NCBI GenBank assembly: GCA_002438905.1
Contig: DJSA01000112.1
Coordinates: 1-17,914 of the forward strand
DNA length: 17,914 nt
Direction: 5' to 3'
Source of the DNA: Bacteroidales bacterium UBA6346
GTDB lineage: Bacteria; Bacteroidota; Bacteroidia; Bacteroidales; UBA932
The number at the start of each line of letters is the position of its first letter. The stretch's first letter is position 1. The position numbers were made by a program, and so were the translations under genes. Positions 1 to 7,591 of this stretch are shown one piece after another. The notes below the pieces were generated by a model. The model searched no databases. It had not been told where the DNA came from and saw only the letters and a program-made list of their open reading frames with translations.

Positions 1-1791
1 GTTGGTCGGAGTCCTGCGCGGACGTCCGGTGCTCTTGGCGTTGTAATGGATAGGAACCTGGCCGAGGCAGAGCGGAAATGTCATCGTCAGTCGTCCGGAA
101 GGATTGTAGTCTCCGGAAACGATGTCCGCGAGGGCTGTGCCTCCCATGATGCCCGGGTGCCATGTCACGAGCAGTCCGTCTGCGGCTTCCGTCTCCTCGG
201 CGATGGTCATCGGCCGGCCTGTCACGAGCAGAATCACAATAGGCTTGCCGGTGGCCTTGACTGCCTTGAAGAGTTCCTTCTGTGCTGCGGGGATGTCTAT
301 GTTCGCCATTGATGCGGCCTCGCCGCTGTAGGCATTCGGAAGTCCGAGGGTCATGAGCACGACGTCGGAACGGCGCGCCGCCACCACGGCCTTTGCGACC
401 CCTCCTTCAATCGGGTCGAAAAAGTCGCAGCCCTTCTCGCAGCTGATGTCATTGTGAGGAAATCTTGCTTTCAGACCTTCAAGGAAGCTGACTGGCTTTT
501 TGTAATCCGCGAACCCGACCCAAGTGCCGGTCATTTCGCTGCGAGAGTCCGCTGCAGGGCCGATGAGGGCAATCTTCTCGCTGCCCTTGAGAGGAAGAAT
601 CCCGTTCTCGTTCTTGAGCAGGACCATCGAGCTGCGCGCTACCTTGCGTGCCGTCTCAAGGTACTCCGGAAGCCATGTCTCCTTCTCCCAGCGCCCCTCT
701 CCGCCGTAGCGGAACGGGTCGTCGAAGAGACCGAGCTTGAACTTCACCGTCAGAACCTCCTTGCAGAGCCTGTCAATCTGAGCCTCGCTCACGCGTCCCT
801 CCTTCACAAGCTCTTCCGCGAACTTGTAGTAGTCACCGTCCACCATGTCCATGTTCAGGCCGGCGTTCAGCGCAAGTTCCGCAGCCTCTTTCTTGTCCGC
901 CACCACGCGGTGGTTAATCATTTCATTTATAGAGCAATAATCGGAAACGACGAAGCCCTTGAACCCGAGCTCGCCGCGCAGCAGGTCGGTGAGCAGCCAT
1001 TTGTTGCCGCTTGCAGGGATGCCGTCGAAGTCGTTGAAAGACGACATCACGCTCAGCGCACCCGCATCGAGAGCCGCCTTGTAGGAAGGCAGGTGACGCT
1101 CGCGGAACATCATCTCGGACATATCCACGGTGTTGTAGTCCCTTCCGGCCTCGGCACCGCTGTATGCCGCGAAGTGCTTCACGCATGCGAGGATGGTGTT
1201 GCCTGCGGAGAGGTCGTCTCCCTGATAGCCGCGAACCATAGCCGCCGAAAGTTCTCCTGAAAGATAAGGATCTTCACCGGAACCCTCGGAAACACGTCCC
1301 CAACGCGGATCAATGGCCACGTCGCACATAGGTGAGAATGTCCACGCAATCCCGAATGCAGCGGCCTCGGCAGCCGAAATCCTTGCAACCTCCTCTGCCA
1401 TCTCCGGATCCCATGAGCAGGAAATTCCTATGTTCTCTGGGAATGTAGTCCTTGCCCCGTGGATGATGTCGTGCCCGAAGAGAATCGGAATCCCCAAACG
1501 CGAGCTGTCAATCGCAAGCTTCTGATATTCAATGAGCGCTTCCGGAGTTCTGACGTTGAGCATGGAACCGCACATTCCTTCCTTGATGACGTCTTTCACG
1601 TTGACGGGGCTCCCGTCAGGCCCTGTGACGATGGAATTGTTCGGAACGAACTGGCTCAGCTGCCCTATTTTCTCGGCGAGCGTCATATTCGCCATAAGTT
1701 TCTCCGCCCTCACCTCGTTGACGTCTCTTTTCTCCGTGCACCCGGTCATTATGGTCACGGCCGCGGTCATCAATAAAAGTGTTTTTTTCAT
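1..1791 (-). CDS. bglX: BglX-like GH3 beta-glucosidase, lipoprotein, 3' end outside window
   Basis: Exported GH3 exo-hydrolase expected to release glucose (or similar sugars) from the non-reducing end of beta-linked oligosaccharides. The first 597 residues are visible and the frame runs off base 1 without a stop. The N-terminus (MKKTLLLMTAAVTIMTGC) is a lipoprotein signal with lipobox MTGC and lipidated Cys18. The TIM-barrel domain follows (about 30-350), with GRVSEGSGEDPYL, KHFAAYSGAEAGRDYN and the nucleophile Asp284 in FVVSDY. The second domain (about 380-590) has SGEA, whose Glu491 aligns with the acid/base position of BglX-type enzymes. The last visible residues, QVPIHYN..STGRP, match the E. 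coli BglX signature just before its C-terminal Fn3-like domain, so roughly 150 residues are missing. It is divergent from the GH3 at 2015. Family and BglX subgroup are clear by recall; the substrate is inferred. Confidence 0.93.
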   Translation of the reverse strand, partial: MKKTLLLMTAAVTIMTGCTEKRDVNEVRAEKLMANMTLAEKIGQLSQFVPNNSIVTGPDGSPVNVKDVIKEGMCGSMLNVRTPEALIEYQKLAIDSSRLGIPILFGHDIIHGARTTFPENIGISCSWDPEMAEEVARISAAEAAAFGIAWTFSPMCDVAIDPRWGRVSEGSGEDPYLSGELSAAMVRGYQGDDLSAGNTILACVKHFAAYSGAEAGRDYNTVDMSEMMFRERHLPSYKAALDAGALSVMSSFNDFDGIPASGNKWLLTDLLRGELGFKGFVVSDYCSINEMINHRVVADKKEAAELALNAGLNMDMVDGDYYKFAEELVKEGRVSEAQIDRLCKEVLTVKFKLGLFDDPFRYGGEGRWEKETWLPEYLETARKVARSSMVLLKNENGILPLKGSEKIALIGPAADSRSEMTGTWVGFADYKKPVSFLEGLKARFPHNDISCEKGCDFFDPIEGGVAKAVVAARRSDVVLMTLGLPNAYSGEAASMANIDIPAAQKELFKAVKATGKPIVILLVTGRPMTIAEETEAADGLLVTWHPGIMGGTALADIVSGDYNPSGRLTMTFPLCLGQVPIHYNAKSTGRPRRTPTN

Positions 1792-1824
1792 TATTGTGAT
1801 TTTTTGTTATTGTCAGCAGCACTG

Positions 1825-1832
1825 CAAAGGTA
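1825..1832 (-). promoter_or_regulatory. Bacteroidetes -7 element for the leftward GH3 gene
   Basis: Read on the minus strand this is TACCTTTG, an exact match to the Bacteroidetes -7 consensus TAnnTTTG. It lies 33 bp upstream of the ATG at 1791, which leaves a leader of about 25 nt. No good TTTG -33 element is visible at the usual distance, so the assignment rests on the -7 match and its position. Confidence 0.55.
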
Positions 1833-1905
1833 GGGATAATGACGCAATAAAAATGTAATGATATTTTCAAAAACTGGCATAAAAACATTGAAAATTGATT
1901 TTAAA

Positions 1906-1937
1906 TTTGTGTCGGTGTGGTATATTCCTTAATTTTG
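1906..1937 (+). promoter_or_regulatory. Bacteroidetes promoter for the rightward GH3 gene
   Basis: TTTG at 1906-1909 and TAATTTTG at 1930-1937 are separated by 20 bp. This matches the known Bacteroidetes layout (TTTG at -33, TAnnTTTG at -7). Transcription would start near 1944, giving a leader of about 70 nt before the ATG at 2015. The rest of the 1792-2014 gap is AT-rich and shows no further clear element. Confidence 0.65.
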
Positions 1938-2014
1938 CAGGATTCGGGTTTATCTGAGCATTGCATTCTGTGTGCACCAGTCCCATAGTGAGATAATTAT
2001 AAAACTGATAATAT

Positions 2015-4249
2015 ATGATGAAAAAGATTCTTCTTTCGCTTTCAGCCCTCGTGCTGCTAGCACTGTCTTCATGTTCTGAGAGACAGAATGTTCCGGTTTA
2101 TATGGACGAAAGCCGCGACCTTGACGAACGTGTCGCTGACGCGCTTTCGCGGATGACAATGGAGGAAAAGGTGGCGATTCTCCACGCCCAGAGCAAGTTT
2201 TCGTCAGCTGGTGTGCCTCGCCTCGGAATTCCTGAGCTTTGGTGCACCGATGGTCCTCACGGAATACGCCCTGAAGTGAAATGGGACGAATGGGATCAGG
2301 CAGGATGGACGAACGATTCCTGCACCGCCTATCCTGCTCTGACCTGCCTTGCCGCGACTTGGGACAGGGAGGCCGCTGCACTCTACGGAAAGAGCATCGG
2401 CGAGGAGGCGCGCTACCGCGAGAAGGACGTGCTGCTCGGCCCAGGCGTGAACATCTACAGGACGCCTTACAACGGACGCAACTTCGAGTATATGGGAGAG
2501 GATCCTTTCCTTGCCGGGGAGATGTGCGTTCCTTATATTAAAGAGGTGCAGAAGAACGGGGTGGCCGTCTGCCTCAAGCACTATTGCCTAAACAACCAAG
2601 AATGCAACCGTCACATTGCCGATGTGAAGGTTTCCGACAGGGCTCTCTACGAGATTTACCTTCCGGCGTTTAAGGCAGGAGTGGAAAAGGGAGGCGCATG
2701 GTCTGTGATGGGCGCATACAATCTCTACAAAGGTCAGCACCTCTGCCACAACAAGTATCTTCTCGATGACGTTCTGAAAGGCGAGTGGAAGTTTGACGGA
2801 GCCGTCATCAGCGACTGGGGCGGCGCGTGCAACCCGGACCAGGCAGCGGCATACGGCCTCGATCTTGAATACGGCACTTGGACCGATGGACTTTCTACCA
2901 AAGGAAAGAAAAGTTATGACAGTTACATGCTTGCCGATCCTTACCTTGAGCGCCTGCGCGATGGGAGAGCCTCGCTTGCAACCCTCGACGACAAGGCAGG
3001 GCGTGTCCTGAAACTCATCTTCCGCACAGCGATGAACACGGACAAGCCGTTCGGCTCGCTCAATTCTCCGGAGCACCACGCCGCTGCGCGTCAGATTGGG
3101 GCCGATGGAATCGTTCTCCTTAAGAATGATGCTCCGGCAGGCGGTGTCAAGGTTCTTCCGGTCGAACTCGCCTCTACGAAGAAGATACTTGTGGTGGGTG
3201 AGAATGCCCTCAAGATGATGACTGTCGGCGGCGGTTCGTCCTCGCTGAAGGTTCAGCACGAGGTTTCTCCGCTTGAGGGAATACTTACGGCGGTCGGCAA
3301 CAAGGCTGAGGTCGTTTATGAAAGGGGATATGTGGGAAGCGCATCCAACGAATATAACGGGGTGACTACCGGACAGGATTTGTCAGAGTCCCGCTCTGAG
3401 GAGCAGCTTATTGAGGATGCTGTGAAGGCCGCAGCCGATGCGGACGTCGTTCTCTTCTTCGGTGGTCTCAACAAGGACGGGCATCAGGACTGCGAGGGCA
3501 CCGACCGCACGCAGTACAATCTTCCATACGGCCAGGATAAGGTCATCGAGGCTCTTGCGGCTGCCAATCCGCGACTTGCAGTATGCCTCGTTGACGGAAA
3601 CGCTGTTGCAATGCCGTGGCTTGAGGAAGTTCCTGCAATCCTCCAGTGTTGGTTCTGCGGCTCACAGGCGGGAAATTCCATCGCGGACGTTGTCTTCGGT
3701 GCCGTGAACCCGAGCGGAAAACTTCCGTTCACCTTCCCTGTCAGAATAGAAGATTCTCCGGCACATGCGCTTGGCGTTTACACCTGCGGTCCGGACGTGA
3801 AATATGACGAGGGCATCTATGTCGGCTACCGCTGGTACGAGAACCGGGACATCAAGCCGCTCTTTGCCTTTGGCCATGGTCTGAGCTACACCGAATTCGA
3901 ATACAGTGACTTCAAGGCAAGTTCTGCTGTTTCTGCAGACGGAACGTTGAGGGCTTCGGTGAAGGTGAAGAATGTCGGTTCCCGCGAGGGCAAGGAGGTC
4001 GTCCAGCTTTATGTGGGCGAGCACAACCCTGTTCTTGACCGTCCTGTGAAGGAACTCAAGGCGTTCGACAAGGTGAGCCTCGCTCCGGGCGAAAGCAAGA
4101 CCGTGTCGTTTGAGATTCCGGCTTCGGACCTTGCCTACTTCAACGAGGACAAACATGAGTGGGTTCTTGATCCGAAGCATGAGTTCACGGTTTATTTTGC
4201 TGCGGCATCGGATGATGTGCGGGGGACTGTGGATTTCAGAACAAAATAA
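2015..4249 (+). CDS. GH3 beta-glycosidase, lipoprotein
   Basis: Full-length GH3 exo-beta-glycosidase of 744 residues, probably acting on beta-linked gluco- or xylo-oligosaccharides. The start MMKKILL leads a lipoprotein signal with lipobox LSSC (Cys20); the next in-frame ATG at 2018 is equally possible. The TIM-barrel domain (about 35-330) contains TDGPHGIRPE, GRNFEYMGEDPFL, LKHYCLNNQE and RH, and the nucleophile Asp267 in AVISDWGG. The alpha/beta sandwich domain (about 355-600) contains CEGTDRTQYNLP, where Glu494 sits at the GEGxDR-type acid/base position. An Fn3-like domain fills about 640-744 (VKNVGSREGKEVVQLYV). There is no PA14 insert. It differs strongly from the GH3 at 1-1791, so the two are not a recent duplication and may take different substrates. 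Its own promoter lies upstream. Family assignment is firm; the sugar specificity cannot be read from sequence. Confidence 0.95.
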   Translation: MMKKILLSLSALVLLALSSCSERQNVPVYMDESRDLDERVADALSRMTMEEKVAILHAQSKFSSAGVPRLGIPELWCTDGPHGIRPEVKWDEWDQAGWTNDSCTAYPALTCLAATWDREAAALYGKSIGEEARYREKDVLLGPGVNIYRTPYNGRNFEYMGEDPFLAGEMCVPYIKEVQKNGVAVCLKHYCLNNQECNRHIADVKVSDRALYEIYLPAFKAGVEKGGAWSVMGAYNLYKGQHLCHNKYLLDDVLKGEWKFDGAVISDWGGACNPDQAAAYGLDLEYGTWTDGLSTKGKKSYDSYMLADPYLERLRDGRASLATLDDKAGRVLKLIFRTAMNTDKPFGSLNSPEHHAAARQIGADGIVLLKNDAPAGGVKVLPVELASTKKILVVGENALKMMTVGGGSSSLKVQHEVSPLEGILTAVGNKAEVVYERGYVGSASNEYNGVTTGQDLSESRSEEQLIEDAVKAAADADVVLFFGGLNKDGHQDCEGTDRTQYNLPYGQDKVIEALAAANPRLAVCLVDGNAVAMPWLEEVPAILQCWFCGSQAGNSIADVVFGAVNPSGKLPFTFPVRIEDSPAHALGVYTCGPDVKYDEGIYVGYRWYENRDIKPLFAFGHGLSYTEFEYSDFKASSAVSADGTLRASVKVKNVGSREGKEVVQLYVGEHNPVLDRPVKELKAFDKVSLAPGESKTVSFEIPASDLAYFNEDKHEWVLDPKHEFTVYFAAASDDVRGTVDFRTK

Positions 4250-4260
4250 TGGGGCGGAGC

Positions 4261-4312
4261 GAAGAAAAGGCGATCTGCTTCGTTGTGCGCCTTGCATCTC
4301 ATCCTTTTCTTC
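4261..4312 (+). terminator. Inverted repeat after GH3, possible weak terminator or mRNA-stabilising structure
   Basis: GAAGAAAAGG at 4261-4270 is perfectly complementary to CCTTTTCTTC at 4303-4312, giving a 10-bp stem around a 32-nt loop. A competing stem, AAGGCG (4267-4272) with CGCCTT (4288-4293), shares four bases with the left arm, so the two cannot form together. The sequence after it is pyrimidine-rich but has no clean U-run, so termination is uncertain. The gap 4250-4393 shows no TAnnTTTG promoter for the phosphatase gene, which suggests read-through from the GH3. Confidence 0.3.
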
Positions 4313-4393
4313 ATCCCCTTTCCTTGAGTTGTTTTGTTTTAGATGATTTTTTGAGGGGAGTGGGAAATGACCTCCTTTGATAAATTATTAAAA

Positions 4394-5707
4394 ATGAAAA
4401 ACTTGCATAAGACTATAATCGTTGTGGCAGCCCTAACTGCGGGCTGCTGCAGCGCGTCTTTCGCGCAGTCTCCGGAGCATAGGCAGGAAGTGATGGAACT
4501 CTTGAGGGAAGACCCTACGAGGAGCGTCAATCTTCACCACAATTACGAGGCTCCATCGAAGATTGTCGACACACCGGCTCCCAAGGGGTACAAACCATTC
4601 TATGTCAGCCATTACGGCAGGCACGGCAGCCGCTACCATTACACAGCCGATTATATGGACAGGCCGCTGGCTGTTCTGGACTCTCTTGACGCACACGGAC
4701 TTCTGACCGAAGAGGGAAGAGCTGTCCTGAATGATCTTAATGCCATTAAACAGGCCCATGACGGGCAGATCGGCTATCTTACCCACAAAGGAGCTGCACA
4801 GCATCTAGCGATTGCCGAGCGTCTCTGCCATCGTTGCCCGGAAATCTTTCGGCAGAATGACCGTAAGGAGGTCTATTGTGTCTCGACGGGTGTCCAGCGC
4901 TGTATTCAGAGCATGGCGAATTTCTGCGGGCAGGTTGCGCGGGAATATCCGGAACTGCATATAACGATGGATGCGGGAGATCGTTTCACTCGTTATCTCT
5001 GCAACACGGAAGGAGTTCCCGCTGTGGGGAAGCGTGAAAAGTTTGTCATGGATTCTGTGCTGATCGCGAATCTCGATCCGTCAAGACTTCTTTCTGCCTT
5101 GACTACATCTCCCGAAGCTGCGGTCAAGTTTATGAAGAATGGACCGGAAAAATTCTTTGCGGATGTCGTTTGGGGCGGTGGCATAGGACAGTGCCTTGAC
5201 ATAGAGGATCCTTACGTCTATCGTCATTTCACCCTTGATGAACTTTATGCAATATGGGCGTACAATGACGTCAATTACTACAATGTAATGAACGGGACTG
5301 TGGAGAATAGGCGGTCAAAGGACCTCATCGGAGCCCGCATTCTCAGCGACATCATAGAGAAGGCCGATGCCGCTGTTGCAGGGAACGACCACGCTGCCGA
5401 CCTTCGTTTCGGACATGACACCGGTCTCGCACCCACTTTCAGCACCCTGCGTGTCAAGGGTTTGGAAAAAGAGAGGAAGATGGCCGATGCCATTGATGGT
5501 GTGTGGTATGGTTTCCGGGGGATGCCAATGGCCTCCAACCTCCAGATGATTTTCTACCGCAACAAGAAAGGCGACGTCCTCGTGAAGATTCTCCGCAACG
5601 AGGTCGAGACCACAATCCCCGCTCTCAAGGCCGTCTCCGGCCCGTACTACCGCTGGGATGACCTCCGCGGGTTTATTGTCGATCAGATAGACGGCCTCGA
5701 TTTTTGA
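4394..5707 (+). CDS. Exported histidine acid phosphatase (branch 2 histidine phosphatase superfamily)
   Basis: Predicted periplasmic phosphomonoesterase of 437 residues, cleaving phosphate from small phosphorylated compounds through a phosphohistidine intermediate. The signature RHGSRY carries the catalytic His77. The C-terminal proton-donor motif is GHDTGLAP (His341-Asp342). An HD pair is typical of acid phosphatases and AppA-like phytases, whereas the inositol polyphosphate phosphatases (MINPP) of Bacteroides have HAE. The usual RHGxRxP is changed: the proline is replaced by histidine (RHGSRYHY). From the ATG at 4394 the N-terminus (MKNLHKTIIVVAALTAGCC, then SASFAQ) is a good signal peptide. 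An upstream ATG at 4367 would add nine residues and has a purine-rich GAGGGG sequence before it, so it remains possible. It lies 144 bp after the GH3 on the same strand, probably co-transcribed. The superfamily is firm; the substrate is unknown. Confidence 0.87.
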   Translation: MKNLHKTIIVVAALTAGCCSASFAQSPEHRQEVMELLREDPTRSVNLHHNYEAPSKIVDTPAPKGYKPFYVSHYGRHGSRYHYTADYMDRPLAVLDSLDAHGLLTEEGRAVLNDLNAIKQAHDGQIGYLTHKGAAQHLAIAERLCHRCPEIFRQNDRKEVYCVSTGVQRCIQSMANFCGQVAREYPELHITMDAGDRFTRYLCNTEGVPAVGKREKFVMDSVLIANLDPSRLLSALTTSPEAAVKFMKNGPEKFFADVVWGGGIGQCLDIEDPYVYRHFTLDELYAIWAYNDVNYYNVMNGTVENRRSKDLIGARILSDIIEKADAAVAGNDHAADLRFGHDTGLAPTFSTLRVKGLEKERKMADAIDGVWYGFRGMPMASNLQMIFYRNKKGDVLVKILRNEVETTIPALKAVSGPYYRWDDLRGFIVDQIDGLDF

Positions 5708-5731
5708 ACGCGTGTGTGCCTAATAACAACC

Positions 5732-7477
5732 TTATTTGTTGTACTCCTTGGCCGTGAGGAATTCCCAGATGCGGTCCAAGTGAGTGTAACTTCCTGTGCC
5801 CGGAGAGCAGGTTCTTTGGAAGCAGTGGTTGCGCAGGGCGAGGGTATGAAGTTCAGACTGAATGCCCATTGCCCTCATTTTCTCCCAGCACTTTACTGAA
5901 TTCATCGCTGCCCATCCGTCAGCATCGCCATGTATGAAAAGCATCGGAACCGTCTTGAGATCGAAACTGAATTCTGGGACGAGCACTGCGCTGTCATCGT
6001 TTCCGCCACCGGTGTTGTTCTGGTCGATGCCGTCGGTGAGGGCGTATGCAGGATATATTCCGATTCCCCACTGCACGCTGCAGGAGAGTCTGTCTATCTC
6101 GTCCTTCGGAAGATAGGAGTTGTGAAGAGACGATGTCACACCCATAAGCGTTAGGTGTCCGCCTGCCGAACTTCCCATGATTCCGATTCTGTTCGGGTCG
6201 AGACCTCTTGAGGCAGCCTCGCTGCGTACAATCCTGATCGTGCGCTGGAGGTCTTCCCATGCGGTTGTGTGCTTTGATAGACCTTCTGGGCGGGGTGTAC
6301 GATATTTGAGAGTCACGACTGTCATTCCCTTGCTGTTGAGGTAGCGGCGTGCCGGCACGACCTCGAACCCGTCTGGGTCGTTGCTCATGTATGAACCGCC
6401 GGAATAGATGATCTGAATCGCGGTGGTCGTGAGCTTCGTTGGGATATGCCACTCTATATAAGGTGTACACTGCTGCGCCTGCGTGTCCGGCATCATTCCC
6501 TCCGGCCAAACATCTTCCCGTATGACTTCCGCCCGGTCTTCATCCGAGGAATATACATCCATAATCGGAACTTCCGCAGGCACCGGCCCCATGAATCCCA
6601 TCTGTCTCATGAACTCAACGGCACGCTCAAATCCGAACGCACCATGTCCCTTGTCCGGGTAGAGATGGACCTCCGCTGGTATGCCCATTCGGCGTAACTT
6701 CCTGTAAACCAGCGTTGAGGCGGTCGGGCTATAGGGGTCAAGTCCTCCATGGTGCAGGCTCATCGGGCAGGTCTTTTCGTCAAACTTAAACACTGAACTG
6801 AGTTTTACGTCCGTTCCGTAGCCTTCCCTTGTAGCCGGCGTTCCCGTCTCTCCGTCCGTCGTGGCGTATGCCGGAGCGTTGACGATTGCCCAATTTATGT
6901 GGCAGGGAATGCTGTCTATTTCGTCTACTGGCTCATAAGCCTTTGTCTGTGACGATGTTCCGAGCAGAAGCGCAAGGTGTGAACCTGCCGACATGGATAT
7001 TGTTCCTATTTTCTCCGGATCGAATCCACGCTTTTCCGCATCTTTGCGAACCATACGGACTGCTCTCTGGCCGTCTTCCCATGCCGTCTGATATATAGGA
7101 AGACCCTCAGGCCGCGGAGTCCGATAGACAAAATTCACGCATTGGAAGCCGAGTTTTGTCAGTTTCTCCGCCCAATCGGCCACGAGGCCCACATCGCAGC
7201 AGTTGTAGTAGCCTCCTCCGGAAATTAGTATCATGCAGGCACCATTGCGCACGTCAGTCTTCGGGGCATCGTACCATTCGATATAGGCTGTGCGGTTTTT
7301 GTCTGCCTTGAATCCTTTCTGTCCTGCCTCGTCCGTCATTGCGGCAATCTGATGTTTCTGTCTATCAGGCATTTTCCCCTTCGGCCACACAGCAATCCTT
7401 TCTCCGGCAAACGCGATGGAAGAAAGCAGCATTAAAGCGGTGGCTACAGCCGAGGCTATATGAAAATTTTGTCTCAT
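5732..7477 (-). CDS. Tandem alpha/beta-hydrolase with two esterase domains
   Basis: Secreted or periplasmic serine hydrolase of 581 residues, most like the acetyl-xylan or feruloyl esterase type of alpha/beta hydrolase that removes acyl groups from plant polysaccharides. The ATG at 7477 gives a signal peptide ending SSIAFAGE; an upstream TTG would extend it without adding a plausible domain. Two homologous domains lie head to tail. Domain 1 (about 30-315) has ISGGGYYN, SMSAG with Ser163, HHGGLD with Asp247 and DKGHG with His278. Domain 2 (about 325-581) has IYSGGSYM, GSSAG with Ser437, HGDAD with Asp520 and LRNHC with His551. Both share VWPxGxMPD, YIEW and YRTPRPEGL, showing an internal duplication. 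Both triads look intact. Only 24 bp separate its stop from that of the convergent phosphatase. The promoter is unclear: a degenerate element CATCTTTG lies at 7525-7532. The fold is firm; the substrate is inferred. Confidence 0.88.
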   Translation of the reverse strand: MRQNFHIASAVATALMLLSSIAFAGERIAVWPKGKMPDRQKHQIAAMTDEAGQKGFKADKNRTAYIEWYDAPKTDVRNGACMILISGGGYYNCCDVGLVADWAEKLTKLGFQCVNFVYRTPRPEGLPIYQTAWEDGQRAVRMVRKDAEKRGFDPEKIGTISMSAGSHLALLLGTSSQTKAYEPVDEIDSIPCHINWAIVNAPAYATTDGETGTPATREGYGTDVKLSSVFKFDEKTCPMSLHHGGLDPYSPTASTLVYRKLRRMGIPAEVHLYPDKGHGAFGFERAVEFMRQMGFMGPVPAEVPIMDVYSSDEDRAEVIREDVWPEGMMPDTQAQQCTPYIEWHIPTKLTTTAIQIIYSGGSYMSNDPDGFEVVPARRYLNSKGMTVVTLKYRTPRPEGLSKHTTAWEDLQRTIRIVRSEAASRGLDPNRIGIMGSSAGGHLTLMGVTSSLHNSYLPKDEIDRLSCSVQWGIGIYPAYALTDGIDQNNTGGGNDDSAVLVPEFSFDLKTVPMLFIHGDADGWAAMNSVKCWEKMRAMGIQSELHTLALRNHCFQRTCSPGTGSYTHLDRIWEFLTAKEYNK

Positions 7478-7591
7478 AACAAGTGGTTTTATAATATTTA
7501 TTTCGGCTTTCTGGATCCGGATGGCAAAGATGGCACATTTTGCCGAAGTCTGCAATACAAAATTGCCGGACTGTCAGCATATTTCACTCCG

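Noticed and set aside
454..1260. Open frame of 268 codons on the plus strand
   Set aside because: It is antisense to the GH3 gene at 1-1791, has no recognisable domain or signal peptide, and is explained by the composition of the real gene.
5725..5742. Bidirectional terminator between the convergent phosphatase and esterase genes
   Set aside because: Only a 5-bp ACAAC/GTTGT stem is visible, without a following T-run in either direction; too weak to list.
5714..5899. Small plus-strand frame after the phosphatase
   Set aside because: It lies almost wholly antisense to the end of the esterase gene and has no supporting feature.
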